A stretch of DNA of 18,457 bases from Patescibacteria group bacterium (GCA_018813805.1 JAHJAP010000026.1:1-18457); one strand, 5' to 3'. Shown: positions 7,143-15,851, numbered from the stretch's first letter. The notes: a model not told the origin generated them from the letters alone. Translations and numbers: made by a program.

Positions 7143-10100
7143 ATGCGTAATATTCTAACATTAGCCAAAAATTTAGTAATTCAAAGAGAAAAGTCTAAAA
7201 AATTTAACATTTTAGCTTTTGTTTTTGTAGCTAAAACTTTATTGTCCATTTTAATTCTAATTATCATCGGTTCTTTGACTAATAATACACAAAATGTTGA
7301 AGCTACTTATGGTTTAAATCCAAAAATTAAACAGGTTAAAACTGCTGATAAGGCAACTGTTTATTATTTAGATCATGCCAAAGGTCAATGCAAGGCTTAT
7401 ATTAATGCCAAGGCCTACTTGGTTTATAATAATCAATGGAGTGATATTAAGATTATTAATAATAAGGAATTAAATAAATGGAAAAAAGTTAAATTAGTTA
7501 AATCTAAAAACAATCCAGCAGTTTATTATATTAATAATGATCAAAAAGTTTTAATTAAATCAGAACAGCAATTTGTTGATTTTGGTTTTCAGTGGTCAAA
7601 TATTGTAACAATTGCCCAAGCTGATTTGGATGAATACAAAGAAAACATTAGTTTTAAAATTGCGGGAACAATTAATAATTATAATGACAATCAATTATTA
7701 GTTAAACTGGATCAAACTAGCCCAACAGCTGATTATTTAGTTACTAATACTCAAGATAATTTATTGGCCGTTTATAATTTAAAAGCTAATAATCAATTAA
7801 TTGAAATTAAAAAATTAATTTTGAATTTTAAGGGCGTTTTTAATACTAATATAATTAATGAAATTTATTTAACTGATGAAAATGATATCCAATATCCAGT
7901 TTTTTATTCTTCATATAATCGACAAATAATTTTTGATTTTAATAATCAGCCATTAGTTATTAATCCAAATAAAATTAAAAAAATTAAAGTTTATGTAAAT
8001 TTTAATAATAATTCTGACAATATTATTAACAACACTATTCAAGTTGCCATTGATCAAACAACTGATATAGCTAATACCAAAGTTGTTGGTGATTTTCCTA
8101 TAGCTGGCGCGATATTCAAATTAATTTCTGGCAGTAATTATCTTGGCGAAGTTGTTGTAAATGAACAATCTTTAGATATTATTAATAATAATGAAGCAAT
8201 CGTTGGTTTAACTGAAAAAACTATTGGTAAATTTAATTTAATTGAAACTTCTGGGTTAGCCGATGCTTCTGTCAAAGAATTAATTTTTCTTAATAAAGGC
8301 AGCGCTAAAATTAATAATTTAAATAATTTTAAATTAAAAAATAAAGCTGGCCAAATTATATCTATTGCCAAACAAATGGTTGATAACGGGAAAGTAATTT
8401 TTAAATTAAATAATTATCAAATTAAAAGAAGTAATAATGAAACCCTTGTTATCTTAACTAATATTGTTGGCGGAGAAAATAACACGATTAATTTTTCTCT
8501 TGATAAAGCCAAGATTATTAGTTCTCAGGGAAATTTTAATTTAAAGCCAAGTATTGTTAATCTTGATGAAACAATTGTTATTAAAAGAAAAGCAATTAAT
8601 GTTATTGCTAAAAATTTAGAACCTAGCAAAAAGATTTTTGCTAAACAAGCAGGTGTTATTATTGGTGTTTTTGAAATAAGAAATAATAATCAAAAAATAA
8701 ATTTAGAACAATTAAATTTTAGTTTAGAAAAAAGTACATCTACGCCTGCCTTGCAAGACCTTGTTTATTTAGTTAACTATGATAGCGGAGAAGTTTATAA
8801 TTATTTTTTAGGCAGTGAATTTAATAATAGCGCAGTTGCTGTTAATTTAAATAAATTGAATTTGGAAGCTAAGCAGAATTTGACAGTAGCTTTAATAGCA
8901 AATACAAATAATAATGTTAAAAATGGTGATTATTATAAAATTATTTTTAATAATCTTGATTATTGCGCTGAAAATAACAATTGTTTATCAGACAAAGTAA
9001 ATAGCATAGGCGCAAAATTAACTGTTAATAAAGCCAATCTTTTTCTTTATCCTAACAATGATTTAGGAGAACAAAGTTTTATTAAAGGTGAAAAAGATAT
9101 TAAAATCGCTAGCTTTATTGTAGAAGCAGCGGCTGGAGCTGATGCTAAAATTACAAGCTTTTCTCTTTCTCGCGGAAATAGTTCTGGTATTATATCTTTT
9201 ACTAATGGTTTTAGTAATTTACGAGCATATATTAATTCATCAAAAATTAAAACAATTCAAAATCCTCACAGTAATGATTTAGTTATTGATGGTTTTAATT
9301 ATATTCTAGAATCAGGTTCTAGGGCTGAAATAAAAATTTATGTTGACACAGAAGCAGATCTTAAGGTTTCAGAAACACAATTAATGATTAATAATTTAAC
9401 AGCGGTAAATGATAAGTCTTTATTGCTTGCAGTTGTTAATAATTTAAATGTTAACAGTTATAGAGTTATTTTTGGCCAAGTACAAGCTGAAATTAGTAAA
9501 GTTGCTGAAGGTTTTGTTGTTAAAGGCGAGGATGATAATGTTATAGCAGGATTTAAAGTGAAAAATTTAGGCAATGAAGATTTGAAATTGCAATCAATTA
9601 CAATTAATACTGCTAATCAAGAATTAACTTATAGCCTTGGTTATAGTAATTTAAAAATTATTGATCGCAATAAACAAGTAAATGCAGGCGGTATTATTAG
9701 TAAACCAGTATCTGGCGCTAATAAAATTAATCTAGATTATATTGTTAAAACTGGAGAAGAAATTATTTTTGATGTTCATATAAAAACTAATAATAATGTT
9801 ATAGATAAAAATATTGCAATTTATTTTAGCGATGTTTTGGCAAAAGGTAAAATTTCCAGGGTAAGTGCTACAATAAGCGGAGATCCAACTGATAGCTTTA
9901 AATTTGTTATAGTTAGCGGAGGTCAGCCTGATAATAATAAAATAGAAAAATTTATTCAACCAGTAGTTGGGTCAATTACTTATGGTTTTCATGATCCTAA
10001 TTATCCATACATTGAGTTTTTTCAGCATAGCGGCATAGACTATGATGTATCTCAAAATACTAAAATTAAAGCAGTAGCCGGTGGCATACTTATAGAGCTA

Positions 10101-10349
10101 GTCAAGGGCACTATCGGTGATCAAGCTAGTTATGTTACTATTATGCATAGTGCAACCTTAGCAACTAGATATGCTCATTTAACGCAAATTAATTTTCAAA
10201 TTGGCGATAAAATTAAGCAAGGAGATATTGTTGGCTTGTCAGGCGGCACACCTGGCACGCTTGGCGCAGGTAAATATTCTAATGGTCCGCATTTGCATTT
10301 TGAAGTTTGGAACAATGGCATAGCGGTTGATCCACAACTATATTTTTAA
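7143..10349 (+). CDS. Large exported M23-family (LytM-type) metallopeptidase
   Basis: M23 peptidases are zinc endopeptidases that cut peptidoglycan cross-bridges. The C-terminal domain (about 945-1068) carries the ligand motif H-S-G-I-D (H962, D966) and the H-L-H motif (H1050, H1052), with a glycine-rich KYSNGPHLHFE segment, so the active site looks intact. The N-terminus has a signal segment (about 22-45) with a possible cleavage site after VEA (about residue 54). Residues 60-170 contain two related units of the form VK-x-A-VYY...QWS-I...L..Y, resembling a short repeat common in large Patescibacteria surface proteins (recalled, not searched). Residues 170-940 are Asn-rich and beta-strand-rich, with several roughly 110-residue units such as VIAGFKVKN, KIASFIVEA and IGVFEIRNN starts, probably Ig-like stalk domains. 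The protein likely spans the cell wall. It has its own strong promoter and no operon partner upstream. Confidence 0.88.
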   Translation: MRNILTLAKNLVIQREKSKKFNILAFVFVAKTLLSILILIIIGSLTNNTQNVEATYGLNPKIKQVKTADKATVYYLDHAKGQCKAYINAKAYLVYNNQWSDIKIINNKELNKWKKVKLVKSKNNPAVYYINNDQKVLIKSEQQFVDFGFQWSNIVTIAQADLDEYKENISFKIAGTINNYNDNQLLVKLDQTSPTADYLVTNTQDNLLAVYNLKANNQLIEIKKLILNFKGVFNTNIINEIYLTDENDIQYPVFYSSYNRQIIFDFNNQPLVINPNKIKKIKVYVNFNNNSDNIINNTIQVAIDQTTDIANTKVVGDFPIAGAIFKLISGSNYLGEVVVNEQSLDIINNNEAIVGLTEKTIGKFNLIETSGLADASVKELIFLNKGSAKINNLNNFKLKNKAGQIISIAKQMVDNGKVIFKLNNYQIKRSNNETLVILTNIVGGENNTINFSLDKAKIISSQGNFNLKPSIVNLDETIVIKRKAINVIAKNLEPSKKIFAKQAGVIIGVFEIRNNNQKINLEQLNFSLEKSTSTPALQDLVYLVNYDSGEVYNYFLGSEFNNSAVAVNLNKLNLEAKQNLTVALIANTNNNVKNGDYYKIIFNNLDYCAENNNCLSDKVNSIGAKLTVNKANLFLYPNNDLGEQSFIKGEKDIKIASFIVEAAAGADAKITSFSLSRGNSSGIISFTNGFSNLRAYINSSKIKTIQNPHSNDLVIDGFNYILESGSRAEIKIYVDTEADLKVSETQLMINNLTAVNDKSLLLAVVNNLNVNSYRVIFGQVQAEISKVAEGFVVKGEDDNVIAGFKVKNLGNEDLKLQSITINTANQELTYSLGYSNLKIIDRNKQVNAGGIISKPVSGANKINLDYIVKTGEEIIFDVHIKTNNNVIDKNIAIYFSDVLAKGKISRVSATISGDPTDSFKFVIVSGGQPDNNKIEKFIQPVVGSITYGFHDPNYPYIEFFQHSGIDYDVSQNTKIKAVAGGILIELVKGTIGDQASYVTIMHSATLATRYAHLTQINFQIGDKIKQGDIVGLSGGTPGTLGAGKYSNGPHLHFEVWNNGIAVDPQLYF

Positions 10350-10366
10350 TTATAATCTTTAAAATT

Positions 10367-10412
10367 GGTCTTGTTGCCAAATACCATATTCAACATAAAA
10401 TTATCAATTTTT
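10367..10412. repeat. Degenerate copy of the palindromic repeat
   Basis: GGTCTTGTTGCCAAATACCA and the following ATATTCAACATAAAATT track the left part of the long unit in reverse orientation, with many changes. It starts 17 bases after the peptidase stop. A TTG-initiated extension of the next gene would run through it and is rejected for that reason. Confidence 0.6.
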
Positions 10413-10448
10413 AGTCTCAAAACAATAAACTCCAAATTCCAAATCTCA

Positions 10449-11423
10449 ATGACCAATCAAATCCAAAATTTTAAAATTCCAAATAAAAATAGTAAAAATT
10501 TTTGGCAAAAATTAGCTAAACCAATTTACGCCTTAGCTCCAATGGCAGGAGTTACTGACTCTGCTTTTAGACAAATATGTAAAAGCTTTGGCGCCGATGT
10601 TGTTTATAGTGAAATGATTAGCGCTGCGGCGATTGTTTATGATTCAAAAAAAACTTTGGAATTAATGAAATTTAATAAAAAAGAACGACCATTTGTAATT
10701 CAATTATTTGGTAGTAAACCAGAGCATTTTGCTTATGCAGTGAAATATATAACTAAAAAAATTAAACCAGACGGAATTGATATAAATTTTGGTTGCGCAG
10801 TAAAAAAAATTATTAAACAAGGCGCTGGAGCAGCATTAATGGATAATTCTAAATTAGGGCGCTTAATAATTAAAACTGTTATAGATAATACTAATTTACC
10901 CGTGTCTATTAAGGTTAGATCTCAGGTTAAGCAAATTACTGTATTGAATTTTTTAAAACATTTGGCTGATTTGGATATTAAAGCCATAATGATTCACGGT
11001 AGAACATTAAATCAAGGTCATAGTGGACCAGTTGATTATAATATAATTAAACAAGCGCGTAAATTTTTTAAAGGTATAATTTTAGCTAATGGCGGTATTA
11101 AAAATAAACAAGATGTTCAAAAAATGTTGGCATTAACAGAAGCAGACGGCGTTGGTATTGGTCAAGGTGTTTTTGGTAAGCCATGGATATTTGAAGAAAT
11201 TAAAAGCAAGAAATTAAAAGAAAAAAGCGATAAAAAGGAAATTTTTAAAATTATGTTAAAGCACGCTAAATTAATAAATAAATTAAAAGATAAACAAGGG
11301 GTAGTGGAAATGAGAAAACATTTATGTTGGTATGTGAATGGATTGAAAAACGCAAGTATTTTAAGACAAAAATTAGTGAAAATTAAAGATTTAAATGAGT
11401 TAAAAAAAATTTTGGAAATTTAA
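10449..11423 (+). CDS. dus: tRNA-dihydrouridine synthase (Dus/NifR3 family)
   Basis: Dus enzymes use FMN and NADPH to reduce uridine to dihydrouridine in tRNA D-loops. Diagnostic segments: LAPMAGVTDSAFR (29-41, FMN site), VIQLFGSKPE, GIDINFGCAVKKI with the catalytic Cys at C116, IKVRSQ, IMIHGRT, ANGGI, and GIGQGVFGKPWIF. The Pro that normally follows the catalytic Cys (GCP) is Ala here, and the usual G-R-G is G-Q-G. I chose the ATG at 10449 (325 residues), the only in-frame ATG before the FMN motif. Its first 15 or so codons lie in a low-complexity CCAAATTCC-type stretch, so these residues are unlikely to be conserved. No Shine-Dalgarno is visible. The gene ends inside a terminator stem and converges with corA. 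Confidence 0.92.
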   Translation: MTNQIQNFKIPNKNSKNFWQKLAKPIYALAPMAGVTDSAFRQICKSFGADVVYSEMISAAAIVYDSKKTLELMKFNKKERPFVIQLFGSKPEHFAYAVKYITKKIKPDGIDINFGCAVKKIIKQGAGAALMDNSKLGRLIIKTVIDNTNLPVSIKVRSQVKQITVLNFLKHLADLDIKAIMIHGRTLNQGHSGPVDYNIIKQARKFFKGIILANGGIKNKQDVQKMLALTEADGVGIGQGVFGKPWIFEEIKSKKLKEKSDKKEIFKIMLKHAKLINKLKDKQGVVEMRKHLCWYVNGLKNASILRQKLVKIKDLNELKKILEI

Positions 11424-11450
11424 AAACAGACTTAAGCGGGGTCTGTTTTT
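11422..11450. terminator. Bidirectional terminator between dus and corA
   Basis: AAAAACAGAC (11422-11431) pairs perfectly with GTCTGTTTTT (11441-11450) around a nine-base loop. The A-run on one side and T-run on the other suit both convergent genes. The first two stem bases belong to the dus stop codon. Confidence 0.8.
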
Positions 11451-11487
11451 AAATTTTCTACCGAATACGGTATTCGGCGACAGACCC
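11451..11487 (+). repeat. Right-half palindromic repeat (copy 4), abutting the corA stop
   Basis: This half unit begins in the inner A/T hairpin and runs through CGAATACGGTATTCG to the CGACAGACCC end. On the minus strand, the corA stop TAA (11490-11488) is followed directly by GGGTCTGTCGCC. Confidence 0.85.
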
Positions 11488-12453
11488 TTATAACCATTTT
11501 TTTCTTTCAAAAAGTAGTAGCATAAATAATGAGCAAGTTGCCATGATGGCAATAATTATCCAAAAACCATAAGGCGAATTCATAAATGGCATACCGTTTA
11601 CAATATTCATACCAAAAATACCAGCTAATAAAGTTAATGGAAAAACTATTACAGAAAAAATTGTTAAAATTTTCATAATATCACTTATGCGATAATTAAG
11701 CAACGATTCATTTGTGCTATTTAAAACCTCTATTGTTTCTTTTTGATTTTCTAATATTTCCCAAATATTTTTGCTATGTTCCACTAATTGAGTGTAATAT
11801 TCTTTAATTTGTTGAACTGGCACAATACTGCTTTTCATTTGGATTAATTTTTTTATTATATTCTTATGATTTTGCATAATTTTACGAAAATTAATTATAT
11901 TATGCCGTAAGGATAAAATTTGTTCAACTGCTTCTTTTTGTTTTTGAGCAAAAATAATTTCCTCTGATTTATTAATGGCAATACTATTTTTATCTAAAAG
12001 AATATAGCAATCTAACAATAATTTTTTTAATATTTCATAAAGTAAAATGGCTGATGATTCGTATTTATGAGTTAAAATAGAATTGCCTTCTTTTCTATAA
12101 ATATTAAATAATTCATTTAATGTAGAAATATTGTTATTGTGAATAGTTATTAAAAGACCATGGGCAATAAAAAATTCAATTTCCGCAGGAACAATACTAT
12201 TATTGTAAAAAATTGGAAAATGTAAAATTATAAATAAATAATCATTATATTGTTCAACTGTTGCCCGTTGAGCTATTGTTTTGGCCATTGATGCTTGCAA
12301 ATGCGATAATTTAAAATTATATTTTTTTCGTAAATATTCAATTTCTGTTTTGCTGGCGTTATAAACACTAATCCAAATTAATTTATTATTTGTTTTAGGA
12401 TTATAAATGGTGATTTGTTGAATATTTTTAGAGATTTGTTTGTATGTTGGCAT
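11488..12453 (-). CDS. corA: CorA-family magnesium/divalent cation transporter
   Basis: CorA proteins form pentameric Mg2+/Co2+ channels in the inner membrane. The signature Gly-Met-Asn motif is present at 281-283 in LLAGIFGMNIVNGMP, at the end of the first membrane helix (about 262-280). The second helix is FWIIIAIMATCSLFMLLLF (about 297-315), ending in the basic tail ERKKWL. The N-terminal 250 residues match the cytoplasmic alpha/beta funnel domain, with the long helix region rich in Lys, Gln and Glu. The length of 321 residues is typical. Substrate (Mg2+ or another divalent ion) cannot be fixed from sequence. A long palindromic repeat lies in its 5' leader and a half repeat directly touches its stop codon. 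Confidence 0.93.
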   Translation of the reverse strand: MPTYKQISKNIQQITIYNPKTNNKLIWISVYNASKTEIEYLRKKYNFKLSHLQASMAKTIAQRATVEQYNDYLFIILHFPIFYNNSIVPAEIEFFIAHGLLITIHNNNISTLNELFNIYRKEGNSILTHKYESSAILLYEILKKLLLDCYILLDKNSIAINKSEEIIFAQKQKEAVEQILSLRHNIINFRKIMQNHKNIIKKLIQMKSSIVPVQQIKEYYTQLVEHSKNIWEILENQKETIEVLNSTNESLLNYRISDIMKILTIFSVIVFPLTLLAGIFGMNIVNGMPFMNSPYGFWIIIAIMATCSLFMLLLFERKKWL

Positions 12454-12475
12454 AATTTATTATTGTTAATTTATT

Positions 12476-12550
12476 GGGTCTGTCGCCGAATACTCTTTCG
12501 AGTAGAAAATTTCAAATTTTATACCGAATACGGTATTCAGCGACATACCC
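12476..12550 (+). repeat. Long-form compound palindromic repeat (copy 5) in the corA leader
   Basis: A complete 75-bp unit in the same orientation as the copy at 3270, with a few changes (CGACATACCC at its right end). It lies between the putative corA promoter and the corA start codon, so its complement would be transcribed as part of the corA 5' untranslated region. Confidence 0.9.
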
Positions 12551-12578
12551 TTGTTATCGCTGTGGATAAGATAATTTC

Positions 12579-12587
12579 ATTATAGCA
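12579..12587 (-). promoter_or_regulatory. Putative extended -10 promoter for corA
   Basis: On the minus strand, TGCTATAAT forms an extended -10 element (TG-N-TATAAT). No good -35 is visible. It implies a leader of roughly 120 bases that contains the whole palindromic repeat. Confidence 0.5.
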
Positions 12588-12627
12588 CAATTTATTAATT
12601 TATAGGGGTTTATTTTAAATGCTTTTG

Positions 12628-12636
12628 TGGTATAAT
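12628..12636 (+). promoter_or_regulatory. Putative extended -10 promoter for the small coiled-protein gene
   Basis: TGGTATAAT matches the extended -10 consensus, with no clear -35. The predicted start, near 12643, coincides with the first unit of a 14-bp tandem repeat. Confidence 0.6.
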
Positions 12637-12642
12637 GAAGAA

Positions 12643-12684
12643 AGCTAAAAGTTAAAAGCTAAAAGTTAAAAGCTAAAAGTTAAA
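12643..12684 (+). repeat. Three tandem copies of a 14-bp unit in a 5' leader
   Basis: AGCTAAAAGTTAAA is repeated exactly three times between the promoter at 12628 and the start codon at 12695. The unit has no Shine-Dalgarno and is not a palindrome. Confidence 0.9.
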
Positions 12685-12694
12685 AATTAATTTT

Positions 12695-13192
12695 ATGATA
12701 AATGATAAAAAAACTAAAGTTGAAGTTGAAAATTTAGCACTAAAAAAGAAATTAAATATAGAAAAATTAAACAAAATAGAGGAAAAAGCAAATGAAAAAG
12801 AAATAATACCAAAAGCAATTAGTGAACAATCAATAATTGAAGCTAACATTAATCAACAAACTGAAGATATTGGCTTGCCATTGATTACTAATTCATTACT
12901 TAATACTGCTAGTCAATTAAAACAACGTCAAAAACAAATAGAAAAAATTTTAGAAAGTGGTTTAGAAAAAGCTTATAATGACTTGCCGAATGATAAGAAA
13001 GAAAAATTTAAAATTATTGGAGAACAAACTGCTGCTAAAATTAATTTATTATTAAATAAGGCTAAAATTAAAATTAAAGATATTATTAATTTAATTAAAC
13101 AATGGTTGCTATTTATACCTGGTATTAATAAATATTTTTTAGAACAAGAAGCCAAAATAAAAGCTAATAAAATAATAAAAAATTTAAAATAA
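12695..13192 (+). CDS. Uncharacterised small helical protein, partner of the TraD-like ATPase
   Basis: The 165-residue protein begins with a Lys/Glu-rich, probably disordered or coiled region (1-55). An amphipathic helical part follows (LLNTASQLKQRQKQIEKILESGLEKAYNDL, about 68-97). Near the end is a hydrophobic stretch, WLLFIPGINKYFLEQEAKIKANKI (about 137-160), that could sit on a membrane. No enzymatic motif is seen. The next gene starts 10 bases later, so the two are almost certainly one transcript. I recall similar small proteins beside TraD-like ATPases in Patescibacteria, but this is memory, not a search. A role as an adaptor or membrane-side partner is inference. Confidence 0.65.
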   Translation: MINDKKTKVEVENLALKKKLNIEKLNKIEEKANEKEIIPKAISEQSIIEANINQQTEDIGLPLITNSLLNTASQLKQRQKQIEKILESGLEKAYNDLPNDKKEKFKIIGEQTAAKINLLLNKAKIKIKDIINLIKQWLLFIPGINKYFLEQEAKIKANKIIKNLK

Positions 13193-13202
13193 TTAATTTT
13201 TT

Positions 13203-15755
13203 ATGAACTACGAATCACAAGAGCAATCAATTAACATTGTTTCTGACACCAATCTAATCATAAATATTGATAATTGGATGATTTTTTTATTTTGGTTAAT
13301 TATAAGTTTTATAATAATTTGTTTAATAAAAAAAATAATTTTATTTTGGACACTTAATTCGCGTTATCATGATCATATTATTTATTTGATTAGATTACCC
13401 AAAAATAAACCAGAAGATAAAGATCAAAAAACCACTAATTCTTTACAGCAATTAAGAGAAGAAATAGCTAAAGGTGAAATATTATTTAAATCTATTGGAG
13501 GACTTAAGGCGCAACATTGGTATAAAGATTGGGCATGGTTGATTGGTAGAAATGATCATTTTTCATTTGAGATAGTGGCTAATCAAAAATTAATATCTTT
13601 TTATGTTGTGGCTCCACGGCACATGGGGCTTTATTTGGAACAACAAATTCAGGCTTATTATCCAGAAGCAGTTATGGAAGAAGTTGAGGAATATAATATT
13701 TTTGATCCAAATGGTAAAGTAGTAATTGGCCGCATTAAAACTAAAAGAAGTTTTATTTTTCCTATTAAAACTTATAATAAAATAGAAGCTGATCCAGTTA
13801 ATTCATTGGTTAATGTTATGTCAAAATTAGATAAAGACGAAGGCATGGTTGTGCAATATATTGTTAGAAGTTCGTTATCTAGTTGGCATCACAAAGTTAA
13901 TGAAGTTGTTAAATGTGTTAATAAAGGCAAGTCCTTACAAGATGCCTTGACAACTAATTATTTTTTTAAATTTTTATCAGCTTTGGGGGATTTGGTTAAA
14001 TCAGCTAAGCCAACGCAATCCGCTGATAAATCGTTGGATAATCAATATAAATTAACTGCCATGGAGCAGGAAGCTTTAAAATTAATTGAGGAAAAAAACA
14101 GTAAAGCAGGTCTAGATGTAAATTTGCGAATTATTGTTTGCGCAAAAGATAAAGCGCGAGCAACGGTTTATCTAAATAATATGGTCAGCGCTTTTAGCCA
14201 GTATAATTATTATCAATATGGCAATACATTTTCTAATCGTCAACCTTTTTATTATTTTTTAACAGAACAGATAGTTATTAAAGATTATATTTATCGTCGT
14301 TTCAAGCCAACTGATAGTTTTCTTTTAAACACTGAAGAGTTAACTAGTTTATTCCATTTTCCATTAAGCGGGACAGAAACACCGAATATTTTATGGTTGC
14401 TTGCCAAGCATGCTCCAGCGCCGACTAATTTGTCAGATGAAGGAATTATTTTAGGAAAAAATATTTATCGCGGCGCTACTAAAGATATTAAAATTAAACG
14501 AGATGACCGTTGCCGACATAGCTATATTATTGGTAAATCAGGTACAGGTAAATCAAAATTTTTGGCCTCTATGGCTATTCAAGACATTATTAATGGCGAA
14601 GGAGTTTGTTTAATTGATCCTCACGGTGATTTGGTTAAAGATGTTTTATCTTATATTCCCAAGGAACGCATTGAGGATGTTATTTTATTTTCACCTGCTG
14701 ATACAGGACGGCCATTAGCCCTTAATTTATTGGAATTTGACAGTAATTATCCAGAACAAAAAACTTTTGTTATTAATGAAATGATAAAGATTTTTGATAA
14801 ATTATATGATCTAAAAGCAACAGGAGGGCCAATTTTTGAACAATATATGCGCAATGCAATGCTTTTAGTAATGAGCGATGTACAATCAGGCGCAACTTTA
14901 ATGGAGATTCCTAGGGTTTTATCTGATGTTAATTTTCGCAAAATGAAATTAGAACGTTGTAAAGATATTACAGTGGTTGATTTTTGGCGCCAAGAAGCAG
15001 AAAAAGCCGGAGGAGAAGCGGCTTTGGCTAATGTTGTGCCTTATATTACTTCCAAATTAACTTCTTTTATTTCTAATGATATTATGCGGCCGATTATTGC
15101 TCAGCAAAAAAGTTCTTTTAATTTGCGTGATATTATGGATAATAAAAAAATTCTTTTGGTTGATTTATCTAAGGGTTTAATTGGTGAAATAAATTCTCAT
15201 TTGCTTGGCATGATTCTTGTTGGTAAAATTTTAATGGCTGCTTTAAGTCGCGCTGATATGGAGCAAGAAAAACGAAAAGATTTTTATTTATATATTGATG
15301 AATTTCAAAATTTTACTACTGATTCAATTTGCTCTATTTTATCAGAGGCTAGAAAATATAGATTAAATTTAATAATTGCTCATCAATATTTAGGGCAATT
15401 AGTAAAAAACCAGGACACTTCAATTAAAAATGCTGTTTTTGGCAATATTGGCACATGGATTTTATTTAAAATAGGATCAGAAGATGCCGAGGTGATGGTA
15501 AAGGAATTTGCGCCAATTTTTAATCAATACGATTTAATAAATATTGAAAAATATACTGCTTATATAAGATTATTAATTGACAATACATCATCACGACCAT
15601 TTTCAATGTCAACAATTTGGCCTTTAGATAATTTTGTAAAAAATGAGAATAATGTTCAATTAATTAAAAATTTAAGCAGACTTAAATTTGGTCAGGATAG
15701 AAATATTATTGAAGCAGAAATTCTTAATAGAATAAAACAAACAAAAGAAGGATAA
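13203..15755 (+). CDS. TraD/VirD4-like type IV secretion coupling ATPase
   Basis: VirD4/TraD-type ATPases are membrane-bound hexameric motors that move DNA or protein substrates through type IV machines. Here residues 27-52 form an N-terminal membrane region. The Walker A GKSGTGKS is at 444-451, followed by LIDPHGDL (D472 onward). The Walker B runs LYIDEFQNF with D699 and E700. The IIAHQYLGQL segment (H727, Q728) matches the conserved Gln-containing motif. Residues 60-400 form a large region I cannot assign. The length of 850 residues is longer than many VirD4 proteins. No relaxase, VirB4 or pilin gene is in the window, so whether it serves conjugation, DNA uptake or pilus-linked export is unknown. 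The gene ends TAA, two bases before a short palindromic repeat. Confidence 0.82.
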   Translation: MNYESQEQSINIVSDTNLIINIDNWMIFLFWLIISFIIICLIKKIILFWTLNSRYHDHIIYLIRLPKNKPEDKDQKTTNSLQQLREEIAKGEILFKSIGGLKAQHWYKDWAWLIGRNDHFSFEIVANQKLISFYVVAPRHMGLYLEQQIQAYYPEAVMEEVEEYNIFDPNGKVVIGRIKTKRSFIFPIKTYNKIEADPVNSLVNVMSKLDKDEGMVVQYIVRSSLSSWHHKVNEVVKCVNKGKSLQDALTTNYFFKFLSALGDLVKSAKPTQSADKSLDNQYKLTAMEQEALKLIEEKNSKAGLDVNLRIIVCAKDKARATVYLNNMVSAFSQYNYYQYGNTFSNRQPFYYFLTEQIVIKDYIYRRFKPTDSFLLNTEELTSLFHFPLSGTETPNILWLLAKHAPAPTNLSDEGIILGKNIYRGATKDIKIKRDDRCRHSYIIGKSGTGKSKFLASMAIQDIINGEGVCLIDPHGDLVKDVLSYIPKERIEDVILFSPADTGRPLALNLLEFDSNYPEQKTFVINEMIKIFDKLYDLKATGGPIFEQYMRNAMLLVMSDVQSGATLMEIPRVLSDVNFRKMKLERCKDITVVDFWRQEAEKAGGEAALANVVPYITSKLTSFISNDIMRPIIAQQKSSFNLRDIMDNKKILLVDLSKGLIGEINSHLLGMILVGKILMAALSRADMEQEKRKDFYLYIDEFQNFTTDSICSILSEARKYRLNLIIAHQYLGQLVKNQDTSIKNAVFGNIGTWILFKIGSEDAEVMVKEFAPIFNQYDLINIEKYTAYIRLLIDNTSSRPFSMSTIWPLDNFVKNENNVQLIKNLSRLKFGQDRNIIEAEILNRIKQTKEG

Positions 15756-15757
15756 AA

Positions 15758-15794
15758 GGGCTTGTCGCCAAATACCGTATTCGGCAACAAACCC
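15758..15794. repeat. Short-form palindromic repeat (copy 6)
   Basis: GGGCTTGTCGCCAAATAC and its near-complement form a simple hairpin with substitutions relative to the other copies (GCTTG, CCAAA, CAACAAACCC). It starts two bases after the ATPase stop and has no T-run. Confidence 0.8.
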
Positions 15795-15811
15795 ATAAAT
15801 TAATTTTAAAC

Positions 15812-15840
15812 TTGCTAAATTAGTTAAAATCAATTAATAT
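15812..15840 (+). promoter_or_regulatory. Candidate promoter for the gene at 15919
   Basis: TTGCTA (15812-15817) and TAATAT (15835-15840) are 17 bases apart, each matching four of six consensus bases. It lies between two repeat copies, so the 5' leader of the next gene would contain the half repeat at 15852. Confidence 0.4.
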
Positions 15841-15851
15841 TTAAAAATTAA

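Noticed and set aside
10365..10448. A TTG start extending Dus by 28 residues
   Set aside because: The extension is a translation of a degenerate palindromic repeat and has no family similarity.
15758..15794. An intrinsic terminator after the TraD-like ATPase gene
   Set aside because: The hairpin is a copy of the palindromic repeat and lacks a following T-run.
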